Shown: positions 51,057-61,973 of the stretch, piece after piece
How the letters are laid out: every line of letters starts with the position of its first letter
Numbering within the stretch: position 1 is the first letter of the stretch
Source of the DNA: Plantago ovata
Taxonomy: Eukaryota > Streptophyta > Magnoliopsida > Lamiales > Plantaginaceae
Length of the DNA: 64,000 bases
Assembly (NCBI GenBank): GCA_028274465.1
Contig: CM051456.1
Span: 105,313,348-105,377,347 of the forward strand
Direction of reading: 5' to 3'
Position numbers and translations under genes: made by a program
Notes under the pieces: generated by a model
Told to the model about the DNA's origin: nothing
Seen by the model: only the letters and a program-made list of their open reading frames with translations
The model's database searches: none

Positions 51057-52041
51057 GTTTATTAGTATGTTGATTTACTGCGTGTAGTACTTGGTTTAGT
51101 GGTGTAACCTCCATCACCTTAAAGTGCCTCCTAAGGACAAAAGAAGAGTTCAAATCGCGCTCCCACGGTTCGGGAGCGCAAAGCTTCTTTGAGCGTGCTC
51201 TAAGAAATCTTCGAACGCGCTCTAAGATTTCTTAGAGCGCGACTTAATATTTTTTAGAGCGTGGCTTAGAGTTTGTTTAGTTCTTCATAGAAAAGCTGCT
51301 AGTACGTGAACCAAATTATATAAGAGCGCGCCTTCTTGACAATGCGTGAACTAAGGCGAACTTAAAACAAAAAGAATATTAGAAAATAACATAAAAGATC
51401 TGAATGTGAAAAAAAAAAAAACCTAAATAAAGCCCTCTTTTGTCTGTTTCACGCACGCCATCTCCAATTATTGTTGCTCCCGTTTCACGCCATCTCCAAA
51501 CATTCTCCATTGCCTGCGTCTGGCTCCGACACCCTATCGCCGGTGATTGAGGTACATATTCTGCTCCCATTAACTCTGAAACTCGTGCCATGCTCCTGTA
51601 TTAAACTCTTAGCCCTGAAACTGATTTTGTGAATTGTGTTTGTTAGTGATGTAATTGTAATGCCCCGCACCCCACATCGCTTAAGAGCTTAAGAGTGAGT
51701 GGAATAAAGAGTATATATGTTAGACCACCACCACTCTCACATGGTATGAGGCCTTTTTGGTGATTCCAAAAGCAAATCCATGCGGGCTCATGCCCAAAGC
51801 GGACAATATCATACTGTTGGAACGTGTGTGGGTCCGTCCAGGAGTAACCACGCCGGCCGAATTGGTCGCTTCGTTACATTAATTGTGTCTGAATTCTGTC
51901 TGCTAGTGATGTATTCTTGTTGTGCTAAACTACTAATATGTTGTTGATTACTTTGATTGTAATGAATGACTGCCTGTATTGAATTCTGTATATACCTACG
52001 TCTCTGTACAGAGTTGGAAAATTGAATCGAAATTCACAGCT
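51057..52041. other. Spacer with GC-rich palindromes and a small terminal-repeat element
   Basis: 51157-51241 holds two strong palindromes: GCGCTCCC/GGGAGCGC with a 7-nt loop, and a 12-bp stem CGCGCTCTAAGA with a 2-nt loop (51216-51241). 51656-51878 begins TGTAATG and ends CGTTACA, about 223 bp, with near-matching flanks GTAAT and TTAAT; it may be a tiny solo LTR or MITE. No gene seen. Confidence 0.5.
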
Positions 52042-53110
52042 AATGGAAAATGATGGAGAAATTCATGTACCAGATGATTAGTTTCTCACAACTCCACTCA
52101 AAAGATATGTGACTGTAGTTGGAAACAAAAAGGAGGGGAAGTGGCTCTGCGATTTCGGCTGCAGAACTGAACCATCTACGGGGCTATATAATCGTATCAG
52201 AGCTCATTTAATTGGATTAAATATGGGTGAGAAAGCGCAAGGAACCATAGTATGCAGCAAAGTTGGTGATGAAAGAGACAAATTGAGAAAATAAGAAGAA
52301 GCTGCAAGAGACACTTATGAAGCCACAATACGAAAAAGAAGTACGCCTGACATTACTTCTGTAGCACAAGGTGGGAAAAAAACATGTAATTAGTAGTACT
52401 GGTAGTGGTGTTGGTGCAATAAAAAATATGTTTAACGTGGCAGCAAGGGAAGATACAGACACAAAAATATATAACAAGATTCTTTTATGGTTGCGGGATT
52501 TCATTTAACCTTGCAAGGTCTCCACTTTTGGGCTGATGCGATGAGATCTATCAACGAAGCACCAAGAAGTTATAGAGCCCCAGGATCAGAAGAACTTCGT
52601 ACCACATTGCTTGATAAGGAGAGAACTAATGTGGAAGGGAGGTTGATGATTGTGAAGCAAGATTGGCCTACATATGGTGTTTATATTGTGTCTGATGGGT
52701 GGTCAAATGTTCGAAATCAACCATTGCACAATGTTTTGGCGGTATGTGGAGGTAAATCTGTTTTCCTTAAAGCAATAGATACATCTGGGATAGAGAAAAA
52801 TGCAGATTATATAGCTAATCTTCTGTTGCAAACTATTGAAGAGGTTGAAAAGTGCAATGTTGTTCAGGTAGTAATTGATAATGCAGTCAATTGTAAAGCA
52901 GCTGGTGACATGATAGTTGGTAAGTTGCCTCATATATATTGGTCTGGGTGTATGCCGCACACCTTGAGTATGTTGATGAAAGACATTGCTAACTCAAAAC
53001 ACCCAACATTGGCTTTTGTTGGGACCTTATACAAATCGGTGAAAACAATGGTGAACTATGTGAGAACTCACAGCTTTGTGTTGCATCGTTTTAGACAATT
53101 TTCTTCTTCA
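52042..53110 (+). pseudogene. hAT-type transposase relic (BED-like finger and DUF659)
   Basis: From ATG 52042 with an early in-frame TAG, KKEGKWLCDFGC..YNRIRAHLIG (52094-52250) is a BED-like zinc finger. Then FNVAAREDTD (about 52430), FYGCGISFNLARSP in one frame and HFWADAMRSIN in the next mark a frameshift near 52530. DUF659 follows: VSDGWSNVRNQPLHNVLAV, FLKAIDTSGIEKNADYIA, VVQVVIDNAVNCKAAGDMI and YWSGCMPHTLSMLMKDI. The C-terminal dimerisation part is missing, because LINE sequence starts at about 53110. The family cuts and pastes DNA with 8-bp duplications. No terminal repeats found. Confidence 0.85.
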
Positions 53111-53341
53111 GAGGCGTGATTCAAGTGAAGAAAACAAGATTTCGGGAAAAAATAAAGTTTTGGTGTCAAATATCTACGGAGATTTAAAGGTTGACGCTCT
53201 TGTAAATGTCGGAGTGGATTTAGATTTCTTTAGTGAGTCGGAGAAGGTGAAAGGGATTTTTGAAACGTGGGAACAAAGAGATAATAGGAGTGCTAAAGCT
53301 TCAATTGAAGCTATGGGTCTTGGAAAATCAAGTTGTCGCCC

Positions 53342-54135
53342 ATGAATATTTTGAGTTTCAACATCCTGGGGCTTGGAAGTTCTTTGAAGAGGGAGGAAGT
53401 GAAAAGGGTAATTGGTCAAGAAAAGGTGGAATTTGCTTGTATTCAAGAAACGAAAAAAGATTTGTTCTTAAGAGAGGATGTGGAACGTTTGTGGGGTGGT
53501 AGTAATGTAGATTGGGTTTTCACCGGTGCTATTGGGGCATCGGGTGGAATTATTAGTATGTGGAACAAAGACGTGTTTGAAAAAATTGATTTTTGGGGAG
53601 ACGAAGGGGCTCTAGGGGTGGTCGGTAGGTGGCAAGGAGAGGAAGTTACTATTGTAAATGTTTATGCGTCTTGTTTGGAGGAAAAAAGGGAAGCACTTTG
53701 GAAGGCTTTAAAATTCGAAGGGAGAGCAATAAGGAGGCGCTTTGGTGTATTTGTGGTGACTTTAATGCAATTCGAAATGCATCGGAAAGAAAAGGGAGAA
53801 TAAGGTCGTCTTCTCGTATGAGGTCTAGCTCTTTCAATACTTTCATTGAGGAAGAGAATCTTGTTGATTTACCTTTGAGTAGGCGTAAATATACGTGGTA
53901 TAGAGATAATGGGTCTTGTTGTAGTCGATTGGATAGATTTTTATTATCGGAGAGTTGGATGAAGAAGTGGCCTTGTTTGAGCCAAGTGGGACTAAAACGG
54001 AGAATCTCGGATCATGTAGCGATTTTACTTAAGGAGGATGGTAGGGATTGGGGACCGAAACCATTTCGCTTTATTAATGGTTGGTTGAAGCAAAAAGGGT
54101 TCATGAAGTTGGTAGAGGATTCGTGGGTTTGCTAG
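53342..54135 (+). pseudogene. LINE endonuclease domain
   Basis: MNILSFNILGLGSSLKREEVK is the usual start (normally SWNIRGLG). FACIQETK carries the catalytic Glu, then VVGRWQGEEVTIVNVYASC. A frameshift near 53753 leads to CGDFNAIRNASERKG, FNTFIEEENLVDLPL, YTWYRDNGSCCSRLDRFLLSE and ISDHVAIL (catalytic His). One shift is the only break, so the domain is otherwise well kept. It nicks target DNA for target-primed reverse transcription. Confidence 0.88.
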
Positions 54136-54154
54136 TTTTGTTGTTAAGGAAAAG

Positions 54155-55687
54155 TTGAAAAGACTAAAGGTGTTACTAAGGAGTTGGCATAGTGACCATT
54201 TTGGGAAGATTGATAAGAAGATAGAAAACTTGGAGGAAGAACTCCACTTGTTGGATTCTCAAATGGAGATTGAGCTAAGGGAGGGGCCGGGAGAGTTAAC
54301 ATGGCGCGGTGGGGGCGCACAGCTACGCGGGGGCTTATCCTTGGAGGCTATGAGCGGGCCAAGCACCCAGGGAACTCTCGGCCAGAGGAAGCAGCAGGGA
54401 TCAGGTCCCCAACACGTTTCTTCGGTAGAAACAGGGAGCGGAAGGGAGGCTACTGGATTTGTTGGTCGAGAATCGGAAGAGGTGAACACGGTCAGTCCTT
54501 CCTTGGTGGATGTGCATAGAAATAAAGTGATATCAAGAAGAAGAGAGGCATCAATCGAAATCCAAAATCTTTTAACTTGGAAAGGAGCTCTAAAACTTCA
54601 ACAAGCAAAGACGAAGTGGTTCAAGGAAGGTGACGCGAACACTAAATTTTTTCATGGAATTTTAGCTAGAAGAGGAAGAGTAAAAGTTCTTAGAGGAATT
54701 CGTGTTGGGGGAAAATGGTTGGAGAATGTGAGTGAGGTAAGAGAAGGAGTGTCCAATCACTTTGAAAATCATTTTCGAAGAAGAAGCGAGGATTTTTTCA
54801 AAGTGAGAGGCTTGGGGGGTTCCATTCTTTCAGATAATTCAAAGCTCCAATTGGAACTTCCTTTTAGTGAAGAAGAATTAAAAGAGGCGGTATGGAGTTG
54901 TGGGAGTGACAAGAGTCCGGGCCCGGATGGGTATGGAGGAGGGTTCTTTAAAGCGTGTTGGAAGGTGGTGAAAGGGGATGTGTGTAGGTTACTCACGGAG
55001 TTTCACTCCAACGGGAAGCTTTGCAAAGGAATTAATAGTACGTTCATCACGATTATTCCAAAGAAAGCTAATCCGGTGGCCATTGGCGATTATAGACCGA
55101 TTTCCTTGGTGGGTAGTGTGTATAAAATTGTTGCTAAAGTACTTGCAAACCGGATGAGTAAGGTGATGGAGGAAGTGATCTCGGACAATCAATCGGCTTT
55201 TATTGGAAATAGAAATATTCTTGATGGAGTGTTGGTGGCGAATGAGGTATTGGATGAAGCAAAGAAGAAGAAGAAAGAAATTTTTCTACTAAAGATTGAT
55301 TTTGAGAAGGCTTACGATTCGGTGAGTTGGGAAGCTCTTTTTCACATGTTGGAAGTCTTGGGGTTTGGGGAACGTTGGATTGGATGGATAAGAGAATGTG
55401 TGTCTACGGTGTCGGCTTCGATCCTTGTAAATGGGAGTCCAACAAAGGAGTTTCATTTTCAACGGGGTTTAAGACAAGGAGACCCTCTTTCTCCTTTCCT
55501 TTATTTAGTTATGGCGGAATGTCTAAGTAGGATGGTCAAGAAGGCTTGTGACGAGAAGGTTTTTAAACCGGTGTTGGTAGGGAAGAACAAAATCCCTTGC
55601 TCTCTTCTTCAATTTGCGGATGATTCACTAATTCTAGGAGAGGCAAGTGTTGAGAATGTGTTGGCAATTAAAGGAGTTTTGAACTAG
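54155..55687 (+). CDS. LINE reverse transcriptase domain
   Basis: An open frame of about 510 codons. WFKEGDANTKFFH, SDKSPGPDGYGGGFFK, FITIIPKKANP..DYRPISLVGSVYKI, SAFIGNRNILDGVLVANE, IDFEKAYDSVSW, GLRQGDPLSPFLYLVMAE and the catalytic LLQFADDSLILG (FADD, Ser where Thr is usual) appear in order. The segment between ELREG (54281) and REASIEIQNLL (about 54548) is a GC-rich insertion that keeps frame. A one-base shift near 55682 ends the frame, and coding continues in another (LVSGLKINFQKSNLFGVG). Confidence 0.92.
   Translation: MKRLKVLLRSWHSDHFGKIDKKIENLEEELHLLDSQMEIELREGPGELTWRGGGAQLRGGLSLEAMSGPSTQGTLGQRKQQGSGPQHVSSVETGSGREATGFVGRESEEVNTVSPSLVDVHRNKVISRRREASIEIQNLLTWKGALKLQQAKTKWFKEGDANTKFFHGILARRGRVKVLRGIRVGGKWLENVSEVREGVSNHFENHFRRRSEDFFKVRGLGGSILSDNSKLQLELPFSEEELKEAVWSCGSDKSPGPDGYGGGFFKACWKVVKGDVCRLLTEFHSNGKLCKGINSTFITIIPKKANPVAIGDYRPISLVGSVYKIVAKVLANRMSKVMEEVISDNQSAFIGNRNILDGVLVANEVLDEAKKKKKEIFLLKIDFEKAYDSVSWEALFHMLEVLGFGERWIGWIRECVSTVSASILVNGSPTKEFHFQRGLRQGDPLSPFLYLVMAECLSRMVKKACDEKVFKPVLVGKNKIPCSLLQFADDSLILGEASVENVLAIKGVLN
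54282..54535 (+). other. GC-rich in-frame insertion in the LINE ORF
   Basis: About 250 bp rich in G and C, unlike the flanking AT-rich LINE. It lies where related LINEs have a short Lys/Glu-rich helix. Open in the RT frame (ELTWRGGGAQL...PSLVDVHRN) and in a second frame. Origin unknown. Confidence 0.55.
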
Positions 55688-55689
55688 TT

Positions 55690-57246
55690 TCGGGCCTAAA
55701 AATAAACTTCCAAAAGAGCAACTTATTCGGGGTTGGAGTTGAAAGAGAGGAGCTCACCGTTTGGTCAAGACTCCTTAGTTGTGAAGTGGGGGAAATGCCA
55801 TTTTCTTATTTGGGGCTTCCGATTGCGGGTTTAGCAAGAGACAAGAAGTTGTGGAAGGTGGTTTATGACAAATTCACAAGAAGATTAGGTCTATTGGAGA
55901 ACAAGTTTCTCTCACTTGGAGGAAGGGTAGTGATCATTAATGCGGTGCTTGGAGCCCTTCCGGTTTATTTTCTATCTTTCTTCAAAGCTCCAATGGGGGG
56001 TGATAAAGGATTTGAAAGAGATACAAAGAAGGTTCCTTTGGGGTGGAGGGAGTGGAGAAAAGGAAAGAAAAAGATTTCGTGGATTTCTTGGGAGAAAGTG
56101 TGTAGGCCAAAGGAAAAGGGAGGCCTTGGAGTGAAAGATTTGAAATCATTTAATCTAGCACTCCTAGGAAGGTGGGTTTGGAGATTGTTCCAAGGAGGAA
56201 ATGAGCTTTGGTTGAAAGTACTTGAATCCAAATATGGGACTTGGAAAGAGAACATAGAGGTGATCGAAAAAGGCAAAAGAGCACCAAGGATTTGGTCGGA
56301 TTGGTGGAGGAATCTTGTTTGTTCAATAGGAGTAGAAGATTGGTTCGAAAAGGGTTGTATGAAAGTGGTGGGGATGGTGCTAGCACCTTTTTTTGGGAGG
56401 ATAGGTGGGGAGGAAGAGAAAAGAAGCTCAAGGACTTATTTCCTAGACTTTTTATCTTGGATAAAAGGAAAGATTGTAAAGTAAAGGATAGAGTGTTGTG
56501 GAGAAATGGGGAAACACTTTTTCAAGGGGAGTGGAGGAGAGATCGGTTTGAATGGGAGAAAGAGGAAGAAACTAGATTGAAAACTCTAGTAGAGAGCGGC
56601 CTTAGGGGAGAAGGAGGGGAGAATAGTTGTGATAAGTGGAGTTGGATAAAGGGCAAAGAGGGGATGTATTCAACAAGAGAAGGTTATCGGGAACTTCACC
56701 TAATGGAAGAAACTTTGGAGGTAGAGAGGTGGGCAAAGAAAATTTGGAATAAATTGACACCCTCGAAAGTCAATACGTTTGTTTGGAAAGCCGTACAAGA
56801 TAGGCTCCCAACAAAGGATAACTTGGAAAGGAGGGGTATTTTCATTAGTGAGACGGAACGTTTGTGTAAGTGGTGTGGGACGGAGGTGGAAACGTCTTGG
56901 CATATTTTAGGAGGTTGTGTCTATGCAAAAAGGTGTGGAGGCTAGTGGGAGCGTGGCTAAGAGTGGAAGGGATGGGTGGTGATAACCTACTAGATAGCCT
57001 TGAGGTGCATGAAGGAGGGTTCATTGGGAAAGATAGAGAGGTGTGGCAAATGTTTTGGCATTGCACACTATGGAACCTTTGGTTTGCAAGGAATGGAGCT
57101 ATTTTCAACGGGGAAGTAATCACTCCTTGGAAAGTGGTGGAAAAGGTGAAGGTGAATTGTTGGGGTTGGTTGAAAGGAAAAGATTACTTGAAGGACTATG
57201 ATTTGATAGGATCATGGTTTATGGAGCCTCATCTATGTTTGGGATG
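55690..57246 (+). pseudogene. LINE post-RT and zf-RVT region
   Basis: MPFSYLGLPIAG, FLSLGGRVVIINAVLGALPVYFLSFFKAP, then WISWEKVCRPKEKGGLGVKDLKSFNLALLGRW, then GDGASTFFWEDRWGG, YSTREGYREL, VWKAVQDRLPTKDNLERRG and CKWCGTEVETSWHIL (zf-RVT Cys-His cluster), ending LWNLWFARNGAIFNGE and TGA near 57246. Frames change near 55995 and 56070 (a compensating pair), 56290 and 56935. No RNase H follows, unlike the LINE at 33363-37880. Confidence 0.88.
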
Positions 57247-57806
57247 AGGTTTTCGGAGTAAGGGTCATTTGGTGAGGACGAATCAAGTGGTGAGACCGAG
57301 AGGGGGGATCTAGTGGCGGAGTCGAAGGGTGGTCACGTGCTAACCTTTCTATGATTTTGCTTGTTTGTTGCTTGTGTAGGATCCGTGGAGCTGTACCGGC
57401 ACTTTCTCTTATCGGTGGACTAGTCTTTCCTTGGTTTGGTGACTCCGGTGACATATGGTGTGCTCCTCTTTCTCTCGGTTTGAGTACTTTCATATGGAGG
57501 GGAGCTTGTTTTAAGGTGGTACTTCGAATGGGAGTAAGGTTGTTTCCTCCTTTGAACATTGTTGCTTTGCTTTCTTGATTCATGTTGGTGTGGCCTTAAA
57601 TTGCTTGCCACTTATTGACTTTGTGAACTTAAAAGGAGGGGTAGAGACAACATAGTCGTATTCATCCCGCATTAACAAGGAAGGATCTTGGCGTTTGATG
57701 AAGCTTCATATGTTCCTACCTTAAAGTCGCTCGTTTTAAGTTTACTTTTCAATATAGGGTGTAGGAGCGTGACCACATGAATCGTCCTTTCTCGATCGAT
57801 TGAACC

Positions 57807-57970
57807 CCGGATCACATCTTTAAATTGCTTGCCACTTGTCCGTAAGGACATAGGGTGTAGGGGGTTGACTAGGGGTCTTTCGATGCTATCCCGGACCACA
57901 TCTTTAAGTTGCTTGCCACGTATCCATAAGGATATAGGGTGTAGGAGGTTGGCTAGGGATAGTAGCTCGT
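57807..57970 (+). repeat. 84-bp tandem repeat in the LINE 3' UTR
   Basis: Two units start at 57807 and 57891 (CCGGA[TC]CACATCTTTAA...TTGCTTGCCAC...ATAGGGTGTAGG). Partial older units appear at 57590-57612 and 57755-57770. Confidence 0.7.
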
Positions 57971-58343
57971 AACTAAAAGATTTGATGGTTTGGTCCTTGG
58001 GTGCGAAGGAAGCTTATGGTCTGGTCTCTATTTTAGCCTTGTCTGTTTGAGGCTTGAAGGCGCTGGTCCTCAATGTTCCTGATAAGCAGTGTGCTTGCTT
58101 GGCCCTTTGATGACTTCCTGCTCCTCCAAGTATTCTCAAGTTGTGTATTGGTTAGAAATTGGTAGCTAGGCATGTCTATTACAAGTTATTACTAGCTGGT
58201 TGTTTGTTTTTAGTAGTTTAGCGGTTTGGATGAATTACCCGGTGTTGTCCGGTCGGAGTTGTAGTTTGGTTGTATCCCCTTGAGTATTTCTTATACTCGT
58301 TTTATTAATAAATTTTTTAGCCGTTTATAAATAAAAAAAAAAA

Positions 58344-60702
58344 CTAGTAACATCCATAAAAAAATTGTAATTTTAAAGTTTATGCTCCCTGTTAGATGGT
58401 CACTTTGCATCCGGATCCCTACTAGTTCAACAATTACGTTTGGGTCCAAAAAATCTGCATTGAGTTGACCAACTTATTGGTCACTATTCACAAGTGACAA
58501 ACCAAATATGGCCTTATAATTTTATTTCTTTTTCCGTTTTTTTCTTCTTTTCTTCCTCCTATCTTCTTCCTCTTAATTCCGGTACCGGATCTCATAATGC
58601 TCCGACTGGGGCGGGGTTTAGGAGATGCAGCCGTGTAGGGTTTGATACCTGAATATGTAGTTAGCTGGTATAGGAGTATTTTAATTATTTTTTACGTTCA
58701 AATAGAAATAATATAAAAATGCCTTAGTCGAATTATTCCCAAGTATGTAGTTAAATTCTTTTTACAAGTTAGATTCTAAGTACACATTGAAGATTATATA
58801 TTTACTCCATTTATTTCAATATATTATTTAATAAAATAACAATATTATACAAGATTACGCTTTACACGCGCGTGCCGTTTATTTGACTAGTACTATATAC
58901 TTAGCAAAATATACACTAGTAAAAACTTTTTATTTCACTAGTAGACCTTCTCAAAGCTTCGTGTTCCAATTTTTAAGTGAACAATGTACCTAATAACACA
59001 CTCAATTTTTCAATTTTAAATATCAATCCGTTAATAACTTTTACTCTTTTTTTTTTTTTTTTTATTGTCTGTCCATTTAAATAACATGTAATGTTTGGCT
59101 CTATATGATCACCCTACCAATTTTTATTCAATTTTTTTTTAATCATTCCTTTGAGACAATATCCATATTCTTGTCAATTTCGTTATTTTCTCTGATGAAA
59201 CTCAACCATATGATAAGTTATTATAATTCTGGACGGAGTGAGCATTAACGTGTATTAAGAGCAGACCATACTATATTGGACCCGACAAAAGAGACAATAT
59301 TTATTCCGACTGATAATGACACACTTTTAGTGTCATAAATTAAGTCCGAGTAACCTAAATGATTTCTACAAATCATCATGAGGTGGCTTATTATTAGTAA
59401 TAGTAACAAAAACGCAATTAAAACGCGTTCATGTACACTTTAGCTAGTAGCTAGACAAGTCCCATGTTTTATGATTTGTATTGTAGTTAGTACTAAATAA
59501 CTGGTTAGCTTGATTGGTTGTTGACTAATGCCGATCGATCAAGAACTAGCAAGCCAACTAGTAGCTATATGAATAAACATTGAAATAAATTATGCTCATT
59601 CCGTCACCAGTTAGAACCCAAGTGCCTAATCATCAATAAGTAAAAGGGCTATTTTTGAAAAAAAACAAACCAAGTAATTAGTGAGAAGAGAGAGACATAG
59701 ATTTGCAGAACACATGAGATATTTAGTACGTTGGTTTGACCGGGAATCTCGCTACGGTGTCAAGAAAGAATTTTGTTCTCTAACAACTACGTGATCGATG
59801 CTGTAACACATATCTATTTGCAACTAAGTATCCTTTTTCTAATAATTATATATATTATTAATCCTTACTACGTACAGTATTGCATGTACTATATATACCT
59901 AAACCTTTTCAGGTACCAGTTTGTTTGCAATTTTGGTACAATTTTGGAAATACCAAATTGTCTGAACAAATAGAAATTTTATAATCCCTCCGCTTGGGAA
60001 AACTATCCTACATTATACAAAGTAGAAACTTTTATTGCACATAATGACATAAGTATGTACCTAATAAATTAACAGGTACATTTAAGTTTCAGAACATAGT
60101 TTTTCATTAGTTTTTGTATTTTAATTTGTAAGAACCAAACATGTCCTCAACTTCATTATGCAGAATAATTTCGTAAGTTTTTGTATACTTATTTATATTA
60201 TTTATACGAGTGAAGTGTAATCTTGTAAAACATTATTGTTTTATTAAATAATATATTGAAATAAATAGAGTGAATATATAATCTTCACATTATGACTTCA
60301 AACGTAATAAAAAATAACTAATTGAGTAATTAAAGTTAATATAATTAAATGGTGTGCTATAAATGTATATATTTTTTGTAGTTATGCAATTAATAGTTTT
60401 GAATTGAACTATATTAGACATACGAAAAGTATTCTTTCGATGAATTAAGAACCATCAGATACATCTCTAGACTTCGGAAACATTCAACATCAAAATCTGC
60501 AATGCATCTTGTTCGCATGTTAATTGGTATTCTTCATCAGTTGAACCGAACACCTTCAACTAACTAAAATAATGATACAAATAAATAATAGAGAAAAATC
60601 ACGCCAACAAGATTCGAACCGAACACCTTCAATAAAAATAATGGAGAAAAATCACGCCAACAACATTAGAACCCTACATCTTTTAATTAACGAATGACAC
60701 AT
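58344..60702. other. AT-rich spacer, no gene seen
   Basis: 58380-58640 has phrases reminiscent of the MULE-type element at 24337 (GGGTCC..., CTCCGACTGG) and may be a diverged relative. A T-run is at 59048-59064. 60575-60665 has a two-copy repeat of GAGAAAAATCACGCCAACAA with a B-box-like reverse GATTCGAACC. Confidence 0.4.
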
Positions 60703-61519
60703 CACTACAAGAAAACAGCATTTTAGCAATCACTTTTAGCAACCGATCGATCCGTTGCTAAAATTAGCAATGGATGGGAGACCTTAGCAACGGAATTTAG
60801 CGACGGATGGACGATCCGTCACTAAATAGCGACGGATGGTCCCATCCGTTGCTATTTAGTGACGCATGGCACCATCCGTCGCAATATTTCCAAGGATTTT
60901 CTTTTTTTTTGCCGGTCAATGTCATCCGTCGCTAAAATATATTTTAAAAAAAATAAAATAACTTAGCAACGGATGGTGGTCCGTCGCTAATATAGCGACC
61001 GATCGCTATATTAGCGACGGATCACCATCCGTCGCAAAGTTCTCCATCATCTTCTCCGCCGTGCTCATCGACAGAACACAACACACACAACACACACTTC
61101 GTCTTCTCCGCTCGGCTCCAATCTCTCCTCCCCTATTTTCTTCGTTTCTTCACCATTTCAATCAATATTATAGTCATTTCGAAGCTATTCGATCAAGGAA
61201 CAAGTGTAGCTATTCAATTGCGTGATTATTTCCCCATTTCTTCCGCAATCAAAGGTATATATTTCGAACCTAACTTGTCTAAATTTTAGTATTATTCATT
61301 TTTTTTTCAATTCATTGAATTGTATGCATTCTACTAGTATCTATCATGTTGTGTAGCTCAAATTAGGGGGGATGAACAAGTTTTAGTTGGTGAATTGATA
61401 GATTTTGTATGAATTGGGTATTTTATAGTTTAGTTCGATTATGTTTGGGATTATCTACGTAGTTAGTATTGTTCAATTAGTGTAGTTTGTTTGGGATATA
61501 CTAATTAGATTTGAAAATT

Positions 61520-61850
61520 GCATAAGTATAATTATAATGGAAATATGAGTAATTATAGTGTATTGTAATTAGTTATTATAATGGGAATTGTATAAATATA
61601 ATGAAAATATAGATAAGTATAGGTAATTATAGTGTATTGCAAGTTTTTATTATAATGAAAATTCCATAAGTATAATGGAAATATATAGATAAATATAGGT
61701 AATTATAGTGTATTGGTAGTTGTTACTATAATGCAAATTGCATAATTATAATGAAAAATATATGTAATTATAGTGTATTTTAAGTAGTTATTATAATGAA
61801 AATTGTACAAGTATAATGGAAATATAAATAAATATAGGTAATTATTGTTT
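61520..61850 (+). repeat. Tandem repeats in the 5' UTR intron of CACTA element 2
   Basis: About four to five units of roughly 80-85 bp built on GTAATTATAGTGTATT, AGTTATTATAATG.AAATTG and AAGTATAATGGAAATATA, inside intron 61255-61973. Confidence 0.8.
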
Positions 61851-61973
61851 AAAAAATTGTAAGTATGAAGGAAATAACTCATTGATAAATTAAAGTTAGA
61901 AGATAATATGAGTATTTTTAACACAATTTTATATTCAATTGTGTATGTACTAACACGGATCTTTGTATTGCAG

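Larger units (their letters stand above)
53120..58343 (+). mobile_element. L1-type LINE, 5' truncated
   Basis: About 200 bp of unassigned frame precede a full ORF2 order (endonuclease, RT, zf-RVT), then about 1.1 kb of 3' UTR ending in ATAAATAAAAAAAAAAA at 58327-58342. The 5' border with the hAT relic near 53110 is inferred from where each homology stops. No target duplication could be matched. Confidence 0.85.

Noticed and set aside
54301..54519. Separate small gene in the GC-rich insert of the LINE
   Set aside because: The alternative frame has no recognisable domain and the insert is also open in the LINE frame.
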